From NCBI RefSeq assembly GCF_001586785.1, contig NZ_LUFH02000025.1:1-54896 (forward strand): a DNA stretch of 54,896 nucleotides, read 5' to 3'. Source of the DNA: Sphaerospermopsis aphanizomenoides BCCUSP55. Lineage in GTDB: Bacteria > Cyanobacteriota > Cyanobacteriia > Cyanobacteriales > Nostocaceae. A program made the translations under genes and the position numbers. Shown piece by piece: positions 1-9,509 of the stretch; the first letter of the stretch is position 1, and each line of letters opens with the position of its first letter. Below the pieces are notes generated by a model, which saw nothing but the letters and a program-made list of their open reading frames with translations, searched no databases and was not told the DNA's origin.

Positions 1-63
1 GTGTAGGGGTGTAGGGGTGTAGGGGAAGAAAAACATATTCCCTATTGCCTATTGCCTATTGCC
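1..63. repeat. short tandem repeats at window start
   Basis: Three copies of an 8-base unit (TGTAGGGG) run to about position 26, and three copies of a 7-base unit (CCTATTG) run from about 42 to 62, just before the first gene. Such short tandemly repeated repetitive sequences are common between genes in filamentous cyanobacteria. Confidence 0.85.
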
Positions 64-93
64 TTCTTTTATATTTTGCAAGGAGCAAAAATA

Positions 94-852
94 ATGAATT
101 TTCCTAAATATATGCAATTATTTGGAACTGTTTGTAGTGGGTTATTGATGAGTTTACCAGTCATCCCCCAAGCTGTTTTAGCACAACAAACAACTTCCAA
201 AGTTAATCCTTGTCCCGGTATTTTTTATGAAGAACCATACAATATTAAGGTAATAGTTCCCGCAATTTGTCCTCCTAATGATTTGACACTCATACTCATG
301 CAACTTGGGTTGCTACCAGTTCCTGCTACACCATCACCATACCAGCGAAATTTAGGTGTTGGTGGTGAAGCACCCTCACCCTCAGCACTGAATCCCAATC
401 CCGGAATTTTTCAGGAATCACCTTATAATCGTTCTCAACGCGGGTCTCAGTCAGGAGATAACGCACAAATTGTACCAACTCTTCCCTCACCCAGCAGCAG
501 CTTACAACCACCCGCACCGGAACAAAGACAAAACCCCAGTGCGAGAATTGCCCTATCAAATGGCAAAGCAAATATCAAGCTTATCAATAATACAGGGGCA
601 AAAGTCACTTATCAAGTGATTGGTGATACAGCGCCACGCATATTAGAAGGTAAATCAGATGTAACACTACGAGGGTTAAGCACACCTGTAACAGTTACAT
701 TCCAACGGGAAGACCGTGGACTTTTGAGGGTGACACCTAAAGCAGCTGGAGAACAAGGAACTTTAGAAGTAACATTGCAAGAAACAACGGATGTTAACCA
801 GGATAGAGGTGCAATGAGTATTCAATCAAATGGTGCAGTGTTTTTGAATTAG
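94..852 (+). CDS. hypothetical secreted protein
   Basis: 252 residues. I do not recognise a family. The ATG at 94 is chosen over an upstream in-frame start at 52 because AGGAG sits at 81-85, eight bases before it, and the upstream part is repeat-derived. Residues 1-31 form a signal peptide (basic start, hydrophobic stretch, VLA-QQ cleavage). The mature protein contains two similar short blocks of the type NPxPGIFxExPYN, a Pro/Ser-rich linker, and a C-terminal region of about 95 residues with beta-rich character (SNGKANIKLINNTGAKVTYQV). An exported protein with a small C-terminal beta domain is inferred; no function is claimed. Confidence 0.75.
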   Translation: MNFPKYMQLFGTVCSGLLMSLPVIPQAVLAQQTTSKVNPCPGIFYEEPYNIKVIVPAICPPNDLTLILMQLGLLPVPATPSPYQRNLGVGGEAPSPSALNPNPGIFQESPYNRSQRGSQSGDNAQIVPTLPSPSSSLQPPAPEQRQNPSARIALSNGKANIKLINNTGAKVTYQVIGDTAPRILEGKSDVTLRGLSTPVTVTFQREDRGLLRVTPKAAGEQGTLEVTLQETTDVNQDRGAMSIQSNGAVFLN

Positions 853-913
853 TTATTAGGAATAGGGAATAGGTAATAGGGAAGAAATTTTTACTCTTAC
901 CTCTGCCTTCTGC

Positions 914-940
914 AACTGATAACTGATAACTGATAACTGA
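914..940. repeat. period-7 tandem repeat (TGATAAC)
   Basis: About four copies of the heptamer AACTGAT lie between the convergent ends of the secreted-protein gene and the TPR gene. It is the same class of heptameric repeat seen elsewhere in the window. Confidence 0.8.
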
Positions 941-953
941 AAATTACTGAACA

Positions 954-2105
954 TTACCGTCCTTTCAATTCATTGAGAATATAGATCAATTTCGCTTCTT
1001 GTTTAATGTCATCTAATTTTCGTGCTAGTGAAAGTGCCTGTTGATAAAAATTACGTGCTTTACCATAATCCCGGATTTTTTCATAAATTTCACCGGCAGA
1101 TACTAAATATTTTAGTTCTTCCCTGGGATTATCTAAGAATTTAGCGATCGCCAATCTTTGATCTAGTAAATCTAAAGACCGTTCATAACGACCAACTGCA
1201 TTATGAGCAGTTACTAAACCATCAATTGCTCGTAATTGGTCAGGACGATCAAAATTGATTTTTGCTAACCGCATTGCTGTTCCATAAACACTGATGGTAT
1301 TTTCATAATCTCCTGCCATTAAATAAGCATCACCTAAGTTATTGAGAGTATTTATTTCTCCCAGCACATCACCTATTTGGCGGCGGAAAAATAACGCAGT
1401 TTCCGCTAATTTTATGGCTTGATTATAATCACCTAATCTTGTATATACCAAACTTAAATTACTCAAAGAAAGCCCTTGTCCTTCAATATTGTCAAGATTG
1501 CGGGCAATCACCAGAGCATCTTGAAGTGTTTCTCCTGCGGCTTTTGGTTCGCCTTTTTGCAACAGCACTGTTGCTAAATTATTGAGGGCAAAAATCTGAT
1601 TTTGAAAGTCTTTGTCATCACGAGCTATACCTAAACGACGACGAATAGCATCTTCAGCATCTTTGAGATTACCTAATTGCAGATAAGCACCGGCGAGTAA
1701 ATCATAGGTTAAACCCTGTGCTTTCATGTCACCCAGGGAGTGATAAATTTCTAGTGCTTGTAATCCAGATTCAATGGTTTTTTCTACAGAACCGGAGGCA
1801 TATTGTTGTTTACTAAGACGGAGTAATCTATCAGCTTCTTCTCTGGTAGGTTTGACATTTAATTGCCTACCAATAGGATGATTTAAAGGACTATGAATTT
1901 GTTTGGTAATATCAATAGCATGAGCCGCAGTAGGCATGAAAAAAATAGTACATAATAGAGCGTAAGCAGCACTCTGTTTAAATTTACCAACTTGCTGTAA
2001 AATCCCATAAAAAGGTAAATTAAGAATAGTAGAATTAGATAAAAAATGCGGTTGTTTCATAACATTTACCCGTAAAATTTTTGCTTTAAAAAAATGCCTG
2101 AGCAA
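954..2105 (-). CDS. tetratricopeptide repeat protein, exported
   Basis: 383 residues if the first ATG (2105) is used; a second in-frame ATG at 2060 (MKQPHF) is equally plausible, and neither has a clear ribosome binding site. A hydrophobic segment ending in TAAHA suggests a signal peptide or membrane anchor. From about residue 90 to the end there are roughly six or seven TPR-like helical pairs (for example LAGAYLQLGNLKDAEDAI, NLGDAYLMAGDYENTISVY, GEIYEKIRDYGKARNFYQQA). TPR arrays mediate protein-protein contacts; the partner cannot be told from the sequence. It is transcribed away from the downstream sigma-like gene's end, possibly in one unit with it (67-base gap). Confidence 0.85.
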   Translation of the reverse strand: MLRHFFKAKILRVNVMKQPHFLSNSTILNLPFYGILQQVGKFKQSAAYALLCTIFFMPTAAHAIDITKQIHSPLNHPIGRQLNVKPTREEADRLLRLSKQQYASGSVEKTIESGLQALEIYHSLGDMKAQGLTYDLLAGAYLQLGNLKDAEDAIRRRLGIARDDKDFQNQIFALNNLATVLLQKGEPKAAGETLQDALVIARNLDNIEGQGLSLSNLSLVYTRLGDYNQAIKLAETALFFRRQIGDVLGEINTLNNLGDAYLMAGDYENTISVYGTAMRLAKINFDRPDQLRAIDGLVTAHNAVGRYERSLDLLDQRLAIAKFLDNPREELKYLVSAGEIYEKIRDYGKARNFYQQALSLARKLDDIKQEAKLIYILNELKGR

Positions 2106-2172
2106 ATGGGTTTATTGTGGTTTTATTGTTAGGTGCAAAAGAGGTAATTTCCCGTTGATCCCTAAGTTCAGT

Positions 2173-2796
2173 TTAGGCGGTATCTTCACGTAAGTAAATA
2201 GCGCGAATATCAGCAGGTAATTTGTCTTCTAGCATACGATAACCTTCTTGGAGAAAATTAGCTACTTCGTCAGGAGAAATTTTTTCACCTTCAGCTTGCA
2301 GATAGGCAGCAATTCTAGTTTCGCTCCAGTGGAAAGTTTGAGACATCAAGACTATTAAGCGCAATACTGCTGGTAGTTGGTCTAGTGCCTGTTCTAAATA
2401 ACACCATAAGGGAGGTGAAGTTGATTGCAGAGAATAGTGAATTGCTTCTGTCGGTGGTAGTTTAATTTCATTAATACAGAAAGCAGTCATGTTGATTAAC
2501 CAGTTTTGCAGGGTTAAGATTTCCTTACCTGTTTCCGGGTCAATTAAATAGAGTCCACCGAGTTCATAGTAAATATGTCGCCAAGTCAGAGCAAATAAAT
2601 AATCGGCCTGGACAGGCGATCGCGCCGAATGTTGAATCAAGGTGTAAACTATGGGGCTATAGCGGCAAAAAATGACGGTAAAGTATTTGCCACTATCGGG
2701 ATAGCGCCTAAGCAGATTCAGCAGTTCTTGGTCACTGTGATGAAACAGCGACTTTACTAGAGGATGATTAGCTTCAGGAAAAGAAGGTATTTGCAC
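2173..2796 (-). CDS. sigma-70-like protein (divergent)
   Basis: 207 residues. The N-terminal half (about 40-90) has the helical pattern of an ECF sigma region 2 ([20 protein letters not shown], then WRHIYYEL). The C-terminal half (about 130-200) looks like region 4: [26 protein letters not shown] followed by a second helix ending in [11 protein letters not shown] recall similar cyanobacterial proteins being labelled sigma-70 family, but the match is weak and DNA-contact residues cannot be confirmed by eye. It could instead be a sigma-like protein without RNA polymerase function. The start at 2796 is the only good ATG near the homologous-looking N-terminus. Confidence 0.6.
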   Translation of the reverse strand: MQIPSFPEANHPLVKSLFHHSDQELLNLLRRYPDSGKYFTVIFCRYSPIVYTLIQHSARSPVQADYLFALTWRHIYYELGGLYLIDPETGKEILTLQNWLINMTAFCINEIKLPPTEAIHYSLQSTSPPLWCYLEQALDQLPAVLRLIVLMSQTFHWSETRIAAYLQAEGEKISPDEVANFLQEGYRMLEDKLPADIRAIYLREDTA

Positions 2797-2847
2797 AAGC
2801 CTTCATTCAATATAGTAGTGGTTAAAATATACAGGTTAATGGGTGAT

Positions 2848-3011
2848 TGGAGGCAGGAGGCAGAAGGTAGAAGGCAGAAGGTAGAAGGCAGAAGGCAGAA
2901 GGCAGAAGGTAGAAGGTAGAAGGCAGAAGGCAGAAGGCAGAAGGTAGAAGGTAGAAGGCAGAAGGCAGAAGGTAGAAGGTAGAAGACAGAAGGCAGAAGG
3001 CAGGAGGCAGT
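2848..3011. repeat. long period-7 tandem repeat, about 23 units
   Basis: A run of about 160 bases built from the heptamers AGAAGGC and AGAAGGT, mixed with a few variants (AGGAGGC, AGAAGAC). An open frame crosses it on the minus strand only because a 7-base period gives a 7-residue periodic peptide ([14 protein letters not shown]); I do not treat that as a gene. Confidence 0.95.
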
Positions 3012-3166
3012 AGTTTTTAATTTTTAATTGATTTTTCAACCAATTCTCTATTCCCTGTTCCCTGTTAAGAGTTCCCTGTTCCTGAGATAAACTAAAGAAG
3101 ATGACTGTATGCTAGTCTTTATCGACAATACTAAAAGCGGCTCCTTTATACAATCTTTGTTTATTC

Positions 3167-3763
3167 ATGGTTATAGCAGCTAATTTGATACCTTTCCTGC
3201 TTAGTCCGTTTACTTTAGGTTCTTTTTTACCTTCCCTGCCTTTGGATAGCCTTTTTTCTACCCAAGGCATTATGATTATGCTGTTGGCGGCCTATGCTGG
3301 TGCAATGTGGATGTTTCTAACCAGCGCCCCCAAAGTATACACTGTTATGGTGTCGGACTTGGAAATTGCCCGACAGCTGTATGAAGGTTTACTAGATTTG
3401 CCAGCAGCAGAAGTACCTTTGCACTATTACTACAACTACGAACAAACCATTGGTGCTACAGGTATAGACCCGCTTTATATGTCCACTAGTCCCAGTTGGT
3501 CTAACAGAACCATGAATAATGCCAATGATGGACTATGGTATCAATTAAAGAAAAATACTCAACTGCACATCATTACTGGTGCAAGTTTAGGTACTAAAAA
3601 TCAGCAACGCCATGTTTGTTTTGACCATGACTGTTTGGAGTTGATTTTAATGCGTGTGGAAACGCGGGGCTTGAAGTTCAAGATTCGCAACCAAAAGCCT
3701 TTGAATTTTCTGGTGAAAGACTACGAAGGGCGCATTATTGAAATGGCGGAAGTTGCAGCTTAG
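3167..3763 (+). CDS. membrane-anchored glyoxalase/VOC-like protein
   Basis: 198 residues. Residues 1-55 are hydrophobic and would form one or two membrane segments. The rest resembles a single glyoxalase-like (vicinal oxygen chelate) unit: VYTVMVSDLEIARQLYEGLLDLP near residues 57-79 is the typical first strand and helix, and the C-terminus ends with a VKDYEGRIIEMAE strand. The family is cyanobacterial and uncharacterised as far as I know; metal ligands cannot be assigned with confidence. The gene stands alone, flanked by repeats upstream and a convergent deacetylase downstream. Confidence 0.7.
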   Translation: MVIAANLIPFLLSPFTLGSFLPSLPLDSLFSTQGIMIMLLAAYAGAMWMFLTSAPKVYTVMVSDLEIARQLYEGLLDLPAAEVPLHYYYNYEQTIGATGIDPLYMSTSPSWSNRTMNNANDGLWYQLKKNTQLHIITGASLGTKNQQRHVCFDHDCLELILMRVETRGLKFKIRNQKPLNFLVKDYEGRIIEMAEVAA

Positions 3764-3859
3764 GGTTCAGGAGTATGGCTAACGCCACGCTGCGCTATCA
3801 GGAGTAAGAAGAAAGAATTAATTTTTCTCCCCCTGCACCCTGCCACCTGTTCCCTATAA

Positions 3860-4768
3860 CTATTTCTTCTTAGCTATTAATGCTTGGTTCTTGTCTTGCA
3901 TTTCCAGCATTTCTGGAATCGTGACAAACTGATAGCCCTGTTTGCGGAATCTGTTGATAACTTCTGGTAAGGCTTTAATGGTGTGAGAGCGATCGCCTCC
4001 ACCATCATGCATTAACACAATTCCACCAGGTTTTGCTTCCCGGAATATATTGTTAATTAATCTGGGTACACCAGGACGAGAGTAGTCTATTGAGTCAGAA
4101 GACCACATAATGATGGCATACTTATTATTTCGAGCATAAGTTGCTACTCCATTTTTCATATTGCCACCTGGTGGACGGAACAAACTGGTTTTCACACCTG
4201 TAGTTTTAAAAATAATGTCTGTAGTATTGGCAACTTCATAAGCTGCCGTTTGTGGGTTCATGTGATGATACCAATGATGCCAAGTATGATTAGCAATGGT
4301 GTGACCTTCCGCAACTATTCGCTTAGTTAGATCAGGATAATTCTTTACATTTTGCCCAAGAACAAAAAATGTGCCTTTAATATTATTTTTTTTGAGAATA
4401 TCAAGAATTTGCGCTGTACTTTTAGGCCAAGGACCATCATCAAAGGTGAGGGCAATAACTTTTTGATTTGGAGAAAGTGTTGCGGACTTAATTGTTGCAC
4501 CTTGAAAGCGTGGTGGCACATCAGGGGCAACTCCCTTTGCTTGTGCTTCTAGCTGCCAACTGGTGAGCATTGTTGTCTTAAGTTCTTCAATTCGCTGTTG
4601 AGTGCCTACTTTAGCAGCGATATCATTGATATTGATATTTTGCTGACCTTGTGCGTCAGATATATTTGGCTTAACCAGCATCATAAAACCAATGCCTACA
4701 GTACCGGTCAAGCAAAGTAATGCAATTAATAGTCCCTGCGTCCAAAAAAACGACTTATTGTGTTCCAC
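3860..4768 (-). CDS. polysaccharide deacetylase (NodB domain)
   Basis: 302 residues. An N-terminal membrane anchor (about 11-32) is followed by a linker and a complete NodB homology domain from about residue 103. The five expected motifs are present: TFDDGPW (108-114, catalytic base and metal Asp), HTWHH (161-165, metal His pair), RPPGG (198-202), a W-containing MWSSDS strand (about 221), and MHDGGG (253-258, catalytic His). Such enzymes remove N-acetyl groups from peptidoglycan or another extracytoplasmic polysaccharide. The anchor places the catalytic domain outside the cytoplasmic membrane. The exact substrate is not determinable here. Confidence 0.9.
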   Translation of the reverse strand: MEHNKSFFWTQGLLIALLCLTGTVGIGFMMLVKPNISDAQGQQNININDIAAKVGTQQRIEELKTTMLTSWQLEAQAKGVAPDVPPRFQGATIKSATLSPNQKVIALTFDDGPWPKSTAQILDILKKNNIKGTFFVLGQNVKNYPDLTKRIVAEGHTIANHTWHHWYHHMNPQTAAYEVANTTDIIFKTTGVKTSLFRPPGGNMKNGVATYARNNKYAIIMWSSDSIDYSRPGVPRLINNIFREAKPGGIVLMHDGGGDRSHTIKALPEVINRFRKQGYQFVTIPEMLEMQDKNQALIAKKK

Positions 4769-5552
4769 TACATAGCTCCTTCAAGGGTTGAACCATCAGT
4801 CATGTTTCTGACGGTAGGTTATAACACATTTTGTCTAGATATTAGATACTCAAGATTTATTGGTAATCATGAAAATGGCGATACAAATTTACAGAAATTA
4901 CGAATTCTAGGCGATAAAATTATACTTATTTGCCTAAAACATGAGTATTTAGCATTCAGTTAACCCCTTAAGTAATGAATCTCTGACTTTTGTACTTTTG
5001 TCAACACAGTAGGATAACAAGTCAATGATTATTCCACATAAATAGCCAAAAAGAATAGAGTATCTACTCTCAAATAACGGCACAATCTATCAGTAACATT
5101 ACTGCTAATGTATATTTTACTGCTGAAACTTGTTCATTCATTTTGAAGAAAAAATTAAATTTTTTAGCTGCATATAGTTGTTTGAGAAAATCTATGAAAC
5201 AAATAGACAAAAAAACAACTGCTGATAGTTTGCCATGTTTAAGCCATAGTTAGTCGTTAAGGTAGATACTCTTCTCAAGAGTAGGGAAAATAATTTTTTA
5301 TGTCAATAATTAGGATGTGTAACTAGGTCAACATAATTACAGTAGCTTTCAGCAGTCAGCGGTCAGCAGTCAGCAGTAAAACCCTTTTGGTGCAAGGTTT
5401 TGTACACGCTACGCGAACAGCTATGATCTGGAATTTATGAGCATTTTTAGCGAGGAATGAGGAATTGATTTTGTTATCAGTCTCCCTTAAAAATTAGTTA
5501 AACTTAGCCTGAGAAGCAGTTTTAGCTGACTGCTGATAGCTGAATGGTTACG
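4769..5552. other. 784-base intergenic stretch with dispersed repeat copy
   Basis: AT-rich and without a credible gene; the 67-codon open frame near its left end overlaps the deacetylase start and looks random. An inverted repeat TACTCTT/AAGAGTA lies at 5267-5283. A dispersed element lies at about 5344-5397: TCAGCAG heptamers followed by the core AAAACCCTTTTGGTGCAAGG (5378-5397). A reverse-oriented GACTGCTGATAGCTGA at about 5527-5542 may be its other end. The promoter of the deacetylase should lie near 4770-4830, but I cannot assign boxes. Confidence 0.7.
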
Positions 5553-5921
5553 TTATTTTTTCCAGACTACTAATATTACTCCTGTTACAATCAAGCTTAA
5601 TCCTACAAGACGGATGAGAGGAATAGGTTCTTTTAAAATAAAGTAACCCAGTAATACAGAAAAGATATAACCAACTGATACAGCAGGAGCAGCAACGCTC
5701 AGATTTACTCTGGTAAGTAGAAGAATGTAGGCTACAGCACCAATACCATAACAGGTTAGTCCTAATAACAGTTCCGGTATGGTGATAATGTTGAGGATCA
5801 GATTCAGAAAGTTCCCGGCATGAACTTTACCTAATTTGATCGCTCCCATTTTTAATAAAAACTGTCCAGCTACACTGATAAGGACTGAGAATAACAGTAA
5901 ACTAAATTCTGGTGGAGACAC
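5553..5921 (-). CDS. small DMT/EamA-type transporter (EmrE/ArnE-like)
   Basis: 122 residues with four hydrophobic segments, the size of a small multidrug resistance protein or one half of an ArnE/ArnF lipid-sugar flippase. The C-terminus reads LGYFILKEPIPLIRLVGLSLIVTGVILV, the usual last helix pair of DMT proteins. It starts with GTG at 5921, preceded by AGGT eight bases upstream. It lies 59 bases after, and in the same direction as, a polyisoprenyl-phosphate type GT2 glycosyltransferase, so moving a lipid-linked sugar across the membrane is the most likely role (inference from context); drug or cation export is the alternative. Confidence 0.8.
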   Translation of the reverse strand: MSPPEFSLLLFSVLISVAGQFLLKMGAIKLGKVHAGNFLNLILNIITIPELLLGLTCYGIGAVAYILLLTRVNLSVAAPAVSVGYIFSVLLGYFILKEPIPLIRLVGLSLIVTGVILVVWKK

Positions 5922-5980
5922 TGAATATTACCTGAGTATTTAAATTCGGATTTTTTGCTCAACAACAAAAACTAAAAATA

Positions 5981-6925
5981 TCAACTTTTTGTAAAACCTC
6001 CGGTTTCCTTGACTGTATAAAGAGGACGACCTTTAACTTCTTCGTATATCCGCCCAATATATTCACCTAAAATGCCCATACAAATTAACTGCACAGAACC
6101 TAAGAAAAACATGGCAATTGTAATTAATGTGTAGCCGATTAAGTTAGATACGGGTGTAAATATCCGCCAATAAAGCACTAATAACATCATAATTAAGGCA
6201 ATAGCGGCTGATAAAAGACCTAGATAAGTCGCTAGTCTGAGGGGAACTCTGGAAAAGGAAATAATACCATCAATGGCTAAGGATAGAGACTTACCGAAAG
6301 TATATTTTACATCGCCTGCAAAACGGGGACTTCTTTCAAAAAGTACCGATGTTTGTCGGAAACCTACCCAAGCACGTAAACCACGGATATAGCGGTTGCG
6401 TTCTGGCATGGTATTGAGGATATCTACTACTTGTCTATCCATGAGACAAAAATCTCCTGTATCCACAGGGATGTCAACTTTGGCCAAGCGCCGCAAAATG
6501 CGATAAAAAAGATACGCAGTGAAGCGTTTTAGCCATGTTTCTTGTTGACGTGATCTGCGCTGGGCATAAACTACTTGGTATCCTTCATGCCATTTGTCAA
6601 TCATTGAGAAGATTAATTCTGGTGGATCTTGTAAGTCGGCATCCATGACAATGATGCTTTTACCTTGGACAAAGTTTAAACCTGCTGTGACTGCGACTTG
6701 ATGGCCAAAATTTCTCGCTAGACTCAGGTAACGCACTCGACTATCATGATGATGTAATTCGCGCATCATACTCAAAGAGCGATCGCGGCTACCATCATCA
6801 ATTAAAATCAGTTCAGTTTCACCGTCTAGTTGTTCCATGACATTAGTGAGACGGCTATACATTTCTCTGATATTTTCTTCTTCGTTGTAAATGGGGATAA
6901 CTAAGGAGTAGATGGTTTGATTCAC
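5981..6925 (-). CDS. GT2 glycosyltransferase, GtrB/DPM1-like
   Basis: 314 residues. The GT-A nucleotide-sugar domain occupies residues 1-220: [13 protein letters not shown] at 7-19, DDGSRDRS at 43-50 and the metal-binding DADLQD at 95-100. Two C-terminal membrane helices (about 232-255 and 268-292) match the GtrB/ArnC/dolichol-phosphate-mannose-synthase-like subgroup, which transfers a sugar from UDP or GDP to undecaprenyl phosphate at the cytoplasmic face. With the small DMT protein downstream and GT39-type transferases divergently upstream, it probably supplies lipid-linked sugar donors for surface glycosylation. Confidence 0.9.
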   Translation of the reverse strand: MNQTIYSLVIPIYNEEENIREMYSRLTNVMEQLDGETELILIDDGSRDRSLSMMRELHHHDSRVRYLSLARNFGHQVAVTAGLNFVQGKSIIVMDADLQDPPELIFSMIDKWHEGYQVVYAQRRSRQQETWLKRFTAYLFYRILRRLAKVDIPVDTGDFCLMDRQVVDILNTMPERNRYIRGLRAWVGFRQTSVLFERSPRFAGDVKYTFGKSLSLAIDGIISFSRVPLRLATYLGLLSAAIALIMMLLVLYWRIFTPVSNLIGYTLITIAMFFLGSVQLICMGILGEYIGRIYEEVKGRPLYTVKETGGFTKS

Positions 6926-7077
6926 AGTTATTGATTATTGGGTATAAAGTTGTTAATCTTAAATTCACAACAAAGATATCCAGTTAAAACTTTGTTATTA
7001 AGGTAGAATTTTTTCTCAGCAGATAATTCCAATTGGTCAAATTTCTCGTTACTATAAATATGCATTATTTCCATTAG

Positions 7078-9504
7078 TTGAAATTCCCAAAAGATTATTT
7101 CATCCTATTCATAATTTGGTTCTTTGCATTAGTTATAGATAGAACTTGGTTTTTCTTAGATGATTCTATTCCAGCCCATGATCAAAGCGCACATTTAACA
7201 GGAGCATTAAGTCATTATCGCATTTTTTATAATTTATTTGATAATTTTACTTTTTTCTCAGGTGATTGGTGGTTATCTCTATGGCAATTAACTCCTAGTT
7301 ATCGCGCTCCTTTTGTATATATTTGCACAGTACCCTTTTTGTTTGTCTTTGGCAAGGGCTACGACCAAGCTAGTTTAGTCAATTTATTATATACAGCTAT
7401 CATTATTTTGTCAGTATATCATCTTGGTAAATATTTATTTAATCGCCAAATCGGTATAACTGCCAGCTTGTTTTGTACATTATTTCCGATTTTGGGAATT
7501 GTCAGAACAGATTATTTATTAGATTATGGTTTAACAGCAGTCGTCATCTTCACATTCACAACTTTAACTATTTGGAAAGATAGCGATACTGGTTGTGCAT
7601 CATGGTTATTAACTATCAGCTTGGGATTCGGAATAGGGTTAATCATGTTAGCAAAACCCACAGGATTTATTTTTATATTAATTCCTGGTATATGGACATT
7701 AATTATCCTCATCAAAAACCGGAGTTTTATTAAACTAATTCAATCAGGTTTAGCTTTAATTTGCACTTGGTTAATTTGTGGTTCTTGGTATAATGTCAAT
7801 TGGCTAACTATTATCACTTCTGCTTTACACGCTAACAGTGTGGGAAAACGAGAAGGTGATCCTACTGCTACCACTATCGCTGGATGGTTATATTATCCCC
7901 AGCTTGTACCAGAAACGGTGGGTTTACCCATATTATGTGCGAGTTTAGGGATTTTATTTGTTTATCTAATTAAACAGAAATTTTCTCAAGCTGCAATCAA
8001 AAATAGTTGGCAAAACTCTGGTTTAATTTGGTTATTAATTTCCCTAGCCAGCAGTTATATACTTTGTTCCCTGGGGACAAATAAAGATATTAGATTTATT
8101 CTTCCTTGTTTTCCTGTAATTAGCTTAATATTAGCTCATTTTTTCCATTTGATAGAAAATATCAATTTTGATCAACTGAGGTTAGCAACTTTAGGATTAA
8201 GTGTCATATTTTTACTGAATAACTTGTTTCCTTTACCCTTAATACAAGCATGGGGAGGAAAGCATTTACCGAATGATGACGCTAAGAAATATCCAGTTTC
8301 TCAATTGATAGAGGAAATTAACCAAACAACTCCTTATTTACGCTCCACTTTAGGGATAATTCCCGTTTCTTCATCCCAAATAAACGAATTTACTTTAGAT
8401 TATTACGGTAAATTAGCAGATTTTCGTGTACATGGGAGAAAATTAACCACAAACCTCGCTGATGTCAATCAAGATTTGCAGTATTTTTCTTGGTATATCA
8501 CCAGAGAGAATGAACCAGAACAACCAGGAGAAAAAGGAGAAGTTAAACGCAAATTAAAATATTTAGTTGAATCTGATTCTGATTTACAATTACAGGCTGA
8601 TTGGGAATTACCAAATAATGATAAATTAAGATTATATCATCGTAAAAATCCCGTTGTACTAGTTGAGAAGTTAAATTCCAGTGCTGAACCAGTTATTTTA
8701 GAGAAAGTGCAAATATCCCAGAAATTAATTCGAGAAAAAAATAATCCTGTAACTTATCAAATCACAGGTAAATGGGATGAATTGCAAAATGGCTTATTAC
8801 TATTAAAATGGCAAAATCAGCAAGGGTCATGGTATCATGATCATGCCATTGGTTTGGGAGATTTATACTGTGGTTTAAAATGTCATCCCCAAGAAACTTT
8901 TAGAGTAACTGAGAATTTATCTACATTTATTCCTAAAACCTTACCTTTAGGTAAATATCAACTATCTGCACTTTATTTAGATAGAAGAAATGGCAAAACT
9001 ACACCTTTAAATAAAGCTAATGTAATCGTCAATGTGACAGATCAAGGAAACATCGAAAAATCACCACCTTTAGATTTAGTTTCTCGTATCTCCCAATTAG
9101 CACCGGAATTACAAAATGGTAAATTAGAAAATATATTTGAGCAGATAGATAATTTGAATCAATATGATCCGACGCAAGATTATTTAAAACAAATTGAATT
9201 TGCAGCTAATTATTACCTACAAACTGAACCAAATAATCTCAATTGGCGTTATACTCTAGTTTTATCACAACTTTTACAACGCAAAGAACCAGAATTAATT
9301 CAGAATTTAATAGAATTAACTAAATATGATAGTCAAAATCCTTATGTATGGACTTATTTAGCCTTTGTCCAATTATATAGCTTCCAACCAAGATTAGCTA
9401 AAAAACCATTAGCTATAGCTGAAAAAATTAAACCAGATATACCAGAATTAAAAACATTAAGAACAGTGACAAATATCATGAAATTCCTACCATTAATCAA
9501 TTGA
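7078..9504 (+). CDS. large membrane glycosyltransferase, GT39/PMT-like
   Basis: 808 residues. The first half has about ten hydrophobic helices and an early acidic loop (DDSIPAHDQSAHLTGAL, about 22-38), the layout of GT39/ArnT-type enzymes that use lipid-linked sugars. Residues 400-650 are soluble and beta-rich, and the last 150 residues have a TPR-like helical character (NYYLQTEPNNLNWRYTL). The start is a problem: TTG at 7078 directly follows a TAG, there is no ribosome binding site, and the only nearby ATG (7060, same frame) is cut off by that TAG. Either TTG is used or the N-terminus is disrupted. It is divergent from the GT2 gene and overlaps or abuts the next GT39 gene. Confidence 0.8.
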   Translation: MKFPKDYFILFIIWFFALVIDRTWFFLDDSIPAHDQSAHLTGALSHYRIFYNLFDNFTFFSGDWWLSLWQLTPSYRAPFVYICTVPFLFVFGKGYDQASLVNLLYTAIIILSVYHLGKYLFNRQIGITASLFCTLFPILGIVRTDYLLDYGLTAVVIFTFTTLTIWKDSDTGCASWLLTISLGFGIGLIMLAKPTGFIFILIPGIWTLIILIKNRSFIKLIQSGLALICTWLICGSWYNVNWLTIITSALHANSVGKREGDPTATTIAGWLYYPQLVPETVGLPILCASLGILFVYLIKQKFSQAAIKNSWQNSGLIWLLISLASSYILCSLGTNKDIRFILPCFPVISLILAHFFHLIENINFDQLRLATLGLSVIFLLNNLFPLPLIQAWGGKHLPNDDAKKYPVSQLIEEINQTTPYLRSTLGIIPVSSSQINEFTLDYYGKLADFRVHGRKLTTNLADVNQDLQYFSWYITRENEPEQPGEKGEVKRKLKYLVESDSDLQLQADWELPNNDKLRLYHRKNPVVLVEKLNSSAEPVILEKVQISQKLIREKNNPVTYQITGKWDELQNGLLLLKWQNQQGSWYHDHAIGLGDLYCGLKCHPQETFRVTENLSTFIPKTLPLGKYQLSALYLDRRNGKTTPLNKANVIVNVTDQGNIEKSPPLDLVSRISQLAPELQNGKLENIFEQIDNLNQYDPTQDYLKQIEFAANYYLQTEPNNLNWRYTLVLSQLLQRKEPELIQNLIELTKYDSQNPYVWTYLAFVQLYSFQPRLAKKPLAIAEKIKPDIPELKTLRTVTNIMKFLPLIN

Positions 9505-9509
9505 TAAAT

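Noticed and set aside
2836-3039. 67-codon minus-strand open frame rich in [14 protein letters not shown]
   Set aside because: It is the translation of a period-7 tandem repeat; no start signal and no non-repeat sequence of note.
4760-4963. 67-codon plus-strand open frame upstream of the deacetylase
   Set aside because: Overlaps the deacetylase start in antisense, no ribosome binding site, no recognisable sequence.
5400-5450. Possible tRNA-like segment (CTACGCGAACAGC)
   Set aside because: No acceptor stem, T-loop or anticodon arm could be built; it belongs to a known type of intergenic repeat. No convincing tRNA was found anywhere in the window.
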